A stretch of 16,436 nt of DNA from Oscillospiraceae bacterium (lineage in GTDB: Bacteria; Bacillota; Clostridia; Oscillospirales; Oscillospiraceae). A model generated the notes under the pieces. The model did not search any database, was not told the DNA's origin, and saw only the letters and a list, made by a program, of their open reading frames with translations. Within the stretch, counting starts at the first letter, position 1, and each line of letters opens with the position of its first letter. Both the position numbers and the translations under genes were made by a program. The stretch spans positions 1 to 16,436 of the forward strand of contig CACXCV010000028.1 of the NCBI GenBank assembly GCA_902766215.1, in the 5' to 3' direction. Shown here piece by piece: positions 13,870 through 16,436 of this stretch.

Positions 13870-14424
13870 ATGATAATTGATACTCCAAGATTGCTGCTTC
13901 GTCCGTTTCAGCCCGGCGACGCCGCAGATGTGTTTGAATATCTGCACGAGCCGGCGATGAACTGCTTTGCCTGCATGAAGCTGGACACATTGGAAGACGC
14001 AAGAGAGGAAATGGCACGCCGTGCGGGCGAAACCGAGTATTATTTCGCCATTGTCCTCAAGGAAACCGGCAAGGTCATCGGTGAGATCGAGGGCTGCCCT
14101 GAACCCGGCGATCCTCAGAATCCCTATCCGGCTGGCGATACATTCCGTCCCTGCTGGATGCTCAATCTTCAATATCAGGGCTGCGGCTATGCGTATGAGG
14201 CGGCGCATGCGTTTCTGGACTATCTGTTTCGGGAGAAAAACGCCCGGCGAATCTATGCCTACACGGAAGAGTACAACGTCCGCTGCCAGAGCCTCTGCGA
14301 AAAGCTTGGAATGCGTAGGGAAGGATTGTTCAAAGAGTTTATTTCCTTTGTCAAAAATCCCGATGGCACGCCTCTGTATGAAAACACCTGTCAATATGCC
14401 ATCCTGAAAAAAGAGTGGAAATAA
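13870..14424 (+). CDS. GNAT-family N-acetyltransferase (RimJ/RimL-like)
   Basis: The 184-residue protein is a single GNAT domain that transfers an acetyl group from acetyl-CoA to an amine. RLLLRPFQPGDAADVFEYL (7-25) is the usual start of this subgroup. The acetyl-CoA pyrophosphate loop is QYQGCGYAYEA, with Gln101, Gly104 and Gly106. NVRCQSLCEKLGMRREGLF (136-154) and TCQYAILKKEW (173-183) are the typical closing motifs. The substrate cannot be read: ribosomal protein N-termini, small amines and antibiotics are all possible. ATG at 13870 has a near-perfect AGGAGGGG. Codons are less GC-rich than in the flanking genes, and it interrupts the conserved ispG-polC order, so recent acquisition is likely. 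It has its own promoter, an attenuator-like leader and a terminator. Confidence 0.9.
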   Translation: MIIDTPRLLLRPFQPGDAADVFEYLHEPAMNCFACMKLDTLEDAREEMARRAGETEYYFAIVLKETGKVIGEIEGCPEPGDPQNPYPAGDTFRPCWMLNLQYQGCGYAYEAAHAFLDYLFREKNARRIYAYTEEYNVRCQSLCEKLGMRREGLFKEFISFVKNPDGTPLYENTCQYAILKKEWK

Positions 14425-14463
14425 CGGCCGTTCCGCCGGGCAGCCGACGCTTTTTACACGGGA

Positions 14464-14508
14464 AACCGCTCCGGACGCCATGCGCGTCCGGGGCGGTTGG
14501 CTCGTTTT
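14464..14508 (+). terminator. Terminator of the acetyltransferase gene
   Basis: Bases 14464-14478 and 14484-14498 form a 15-base stem with a single G-U pair and a 5-base loop. TTTT follows at 14505-14508 after a short GC spacer. It lies about 40 bases after the stop codon and separates the gene from polC. Confidence 0.7.
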
Positions 14509-14553
14509 GCTCCGTGCCGCCCGAAAACATGGGGTGCAATTTGCCCCGGCGCA

Positions 14554-14562
14554 TGCTATAAT
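14554..14562 (+). promoter_or_regulatory. Extended -10 promoter of polC
   Basis: TGCTATAAT (14554-14562) is a perfect extended -10 element. No good -35 is present at 16-18 bases. The predicted start near 14569 gives a leader of about 54 bases before the polC ATG. polC is therefore probably transcribed independently of the ispG operon. Confidence 0.7.
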
Positions 14563-14622
14563 ACGATCTGCCGGCCGCATATGCGCGGCCCGACATGCAA
14601 ACCGGCTGCCAGGAGGGATGAT

Positions 14623-16436
14623 ATGCTGCGTTTGACCGAGCTGTTTTCCGAATATCGTCCGCGGGAGCCGCTGGCCGACCTGGTCAGCGGGGCAGAGGTC
14701 TGCGCCGCGCAGATCGATCAGGCGGCGCGCCGGGTGACTGCCCAGGTACGCTTTGCAGCCTATGCGCCCGTGGCCGTGCTGGACGAGCTGCAGACCGACC
14801 TCTCTCGCCGCTATGGCATTGCCAGCGTGGTGCTGGAGCCGCAGTTTCCGCCCGAGGCGGTGGAGCAGATGCCCGTCAGCGAGCTGACCGAGGTGCTGCG
14901 CCGGGCCTATGCCCCGGCCCGGGCCATCCTGTCCGGCTGCCGGTGGGAGCGCACGGCCGAGGGCTTTGCCGTGTCGCTGCTGCACAACGGCAAGGCGGAG
15001 CTGAGCCCCCACCTGCGCCATGCCGAGTTGTTTCTGGCCGGGCGCTTTGGCGGCAGCTGGCGCGTGACCATCGCAGCCAGCCACGAGCTGGACGCCGCCG
15101 GCCTGCTGGAGCAGAGCGAGCAGCTGCGCCAGAGCGCGGCGCAGAGCCTGCCGCAGGCGGCGGTCAGGGAAAAGCCCAGGGAGGACAAGCCTGCCGGCGC
15201 GATTATGGGCCGCCCGTTCAAGGCGCTGCCCACGCCCATCAGCCAGATTACCATGGACACCGACAAGGTGACGGTGGAGGGCGAGGTCTTTGCCGTCAAC
15301 CACAAGGAGATCAAAAAGCGCGGCGCGTGGGTCATCAACTTTGACCTGACGGACTATACCGGCTCGGTGCGCGTCAACCAGTATATGGACGAGGAGCGGG
15401 CCAAGCCGATCATCGACGGCATCAAGCCCGGCATGTGGGTGCAGATTGCCGGGCGCATGAGCTACAGCAATTTTGAAAAAGAGGACGTGCTCCAGCCCCT
15501 GGCCATCCAGCAGGGGAAAAAGCCCCAGCGCGAGGACACCGCCGAGGAAAAGCGCGTGGAGCTGCACCTGCACACCAACATGTCCAACATGGACGCCCTG
15601 ACCGACACGGCGGCCGCCGTGGCCACCGCCGCCCGCTGGGGGCACAAGGCCATTGCCATCACCGACCACGGCGTGGTGCAGAACTTCCCGGCGGCGCTGA
15701 AGGCGGCCAAGGGCAAGGACATTAAAGTTCTCTACGGCTGCGAGGCCTATTTTGTCAACGACGTGGACGACCGCGTCAGCGTCCACGGGACGCAGGACTG
15801 GCCCATCAGCGGCGAGTTTGTCGCCTTTGACCTGGAGACCACCGGCCTGTCCAGCCGCGAGGACGAGATTATCGAGATCGGCGCGGCCATCTTCCGCGGC
15901 GGCGAGATTGTGGACAAGTTTCAGACCTTTGTCCAGCCGGGACGGCGGCTGCCGGCCAAGATCATCGAGCTGACGGGCATCACCGACGCCATGCTGCAGG
16001 GCGCCCCGGACATTGCCGAGGTGCTGCCGCGGTTTCTGGCCTTTTGCGGCGACCGGCCGCTGGCCGCGCACAACGCCGACTTTGACACCGGGTTTATCCG
16101 TGCCGCCTGCCGACGCCTGGGGCTGGAATACCGCTTTACCTCGCTGGACAGCCTGATTATGGCGCAGAACCTGCTGCCCAAGCTGGGCAAATACAAGCTG
16201 AATATCGTGGCCGACGCCCTGGGCCTGCCGGACTTTCAGCACCACCGGGCCGTGGACGACGCCATGACCGTGGCCTATATGCTCCAGCGCTTTTTCGTCA
16301 TGCTGGATGAGGCGGGAGTCCGCACCGTGCAGGCCATCAACCCCTATATGCAGCAGCTGCGCAGCGGCGCACGGATTCTGGACCGGCAGGCCCGGCACAT
16401 GATTCTCTTTGCCAAGAACAACACCGGCCTGCGCAA
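14623..16436 (+). CDS. polC: DNA polymerase III PolC, alpha subunit (partial, N-terminal 604 residues)
   Basis: PolC is the replicative DNA polymerase of low-GC-type Gram-positive bacteria, with proofreading inside the same chain. The reading frame is open from ATG at 14623 to the window edge. The ATG follows AGGAGGG (14611-14617). The N-terminal domain spans about 1-200. An OB-fold domain (about 206-300) includes VTVEGEVFAVNHKEIKKRG. The PHP domain begins with VELHLHTNMSNMDALT (312-327) and AIAITDHGVVQ. It is split, as in all PolC proteins, by a DEDDh exonuclease with FDLETTG (Asp403, Glu405), HNADFD (483-488) and HHRAVDDA (540-547). PHP resumes near ARHMILFAKNNTG at the edge. The catalytic palm, fingers and thumb lie outside the window. 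Full-length PolC is about 1,400 residues. No frameshift was seen. Confidence 0.96.
   Translation, partial: MLRLTELFSEYRPREPLADLVSGAEVCAAQIDQAARRVTAQVRFAAYAPVAVLDELQTDLSRRYGIASVVLEPQFPPEAVEQMPVSELTEVLRRAYAPARAILSGCRWERTAEGFAVSLLHNGKAELSPHLRHAELFLAGRFGGSWRVTIAASHELDAAGLLEQSEQLRQSAAQSLPQAAVREKPREDKPAGAIMGRPFKALPTPISQITMDTDKVTVEGEVFAVNHKEIKKRGAWVINFDLTDYTGSVRVNQYMDEERAKPIIDGIKPGMWVQIAGRMSYSNFEKEDVLQPLAIQQGKKPQREDTAEEKRVELHLHTNMSNMDALTDTAAAVATAARWGHKAIAITDHGVVQNFPAALKAAKGKDIKVLYGCEAYFVNDVDDRVSVHGTQDWPISGEFVAFDLETTGLSSREDEIIEIGAAIFRGGEIVDKFQTFVQPGRRLPAKIIELTGITDAMLQGAPDIAEVLPRFLAFCGDRPLAAHNADFDTGFIRAACRRLGLEYRFTSLDSLIMAQNLLPKLGKYKLNIVADALGLPDFQHHRAVDDAMTVAYMLQRFFVMLDEAGVRTVQAINPYMQQLRSGARILDRQARHMILFAKNNTGLR

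Noticed and set aside
13786..16398. Long open frame on the minus strand (870 codons) opposite the acetyltransferase and polC
   Set aside because: The plus strand encodes clear GNAT and PolC domains. High GC at third codon positions removes stop codons from the opposite strand, and the translation is His/Gln/Gly/Val-rich with no recognisable domain.
1..16436. CRISPR arrays, tRNA or rRNA genes, insertion sequences, phage or toxin-antitoxin genes
   Set aside because: I looked for regular repeats, tRNA-like cloverleaf ends, transposase or integrase motifs and paired small ORFs with binding sites, and saw none that I can support.

Overview
The window looks like chromosomal DNA from a GC-rich, spore-forming member of the Firmicutes, most likely a Clostridia lineage of the Oscillospiraceae type. 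The reasons are a spoIIP sporulation gene, a PolC-type DNA polymerase with an internal proofreading domain, AGGAGG-type ribosome binding sites, sigma-A-like promoters with 17-18 base spacers, and the Firmicutes order pyrH-frr-uppS-cdsA-dxr-rseP-ispG-polC. The genus is an inference; no rRNA or other taxonomic marker is present.

Layout. Bases 1-3115 carry three minus-strand genes in separate units. They are a membrane-anchored D-Ala-D-Ala carboxypeptidase (dacA-like), an unrecognised 109-residue three-helix membrane protein with its own clean promoter and terminator, and spoIIP. Divergent from spoIIP is a monocistronic type I glutamine synthetase (glnA, 3338-4669). It is closed by a very strong hairpin shared with a convergent GH29 alpha-L-fucosidase (4770-6245, minus). 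The fucosidase is divergent from an AraC-family regulator (6419-7312, plus), which looks like a small substrate-induced fucoside utilisation module.

Bases 7401-13608 form a dense plus-strand housekeeping operon: UMP kinase, ribosome recycling factor, undecaprenyl diphosphate synthase, CDP-diacylglycerol synthase, DXP reductoisomerase, an RseP-type site-2 protease and IspG. The genes are joined by short gaps or start/stop overlaps. The operon couples nucleotide supply and translation to isoprenoid (MEP pathway), undecaprenyl lipid carrier and phospholipid synthesis. DNA polymerase III PolC begins at 14623 from its own extended -10 promoter and runs off the right edge.

The most unusual stretch is 13609-14424. 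A GNAT acetyltransferase with visibly less GC-rich codons sits between ispG and polC. It has its own promoter and a roughly 175-base 5' leader that can fold into a three-way-junction-like structure, a short intrinsic terminator with a six-U run, and a competing hairpin that buries that U run. This is the signature of a gene controlled by transcription attenuation, possibly by a ligand or an antibiotic, and it is the best candidate here for something undescribed. I saw no tRNA, rRNA, CRISPR array, transposase or phage gene. No gene-free stretch exceeds 300 bases.
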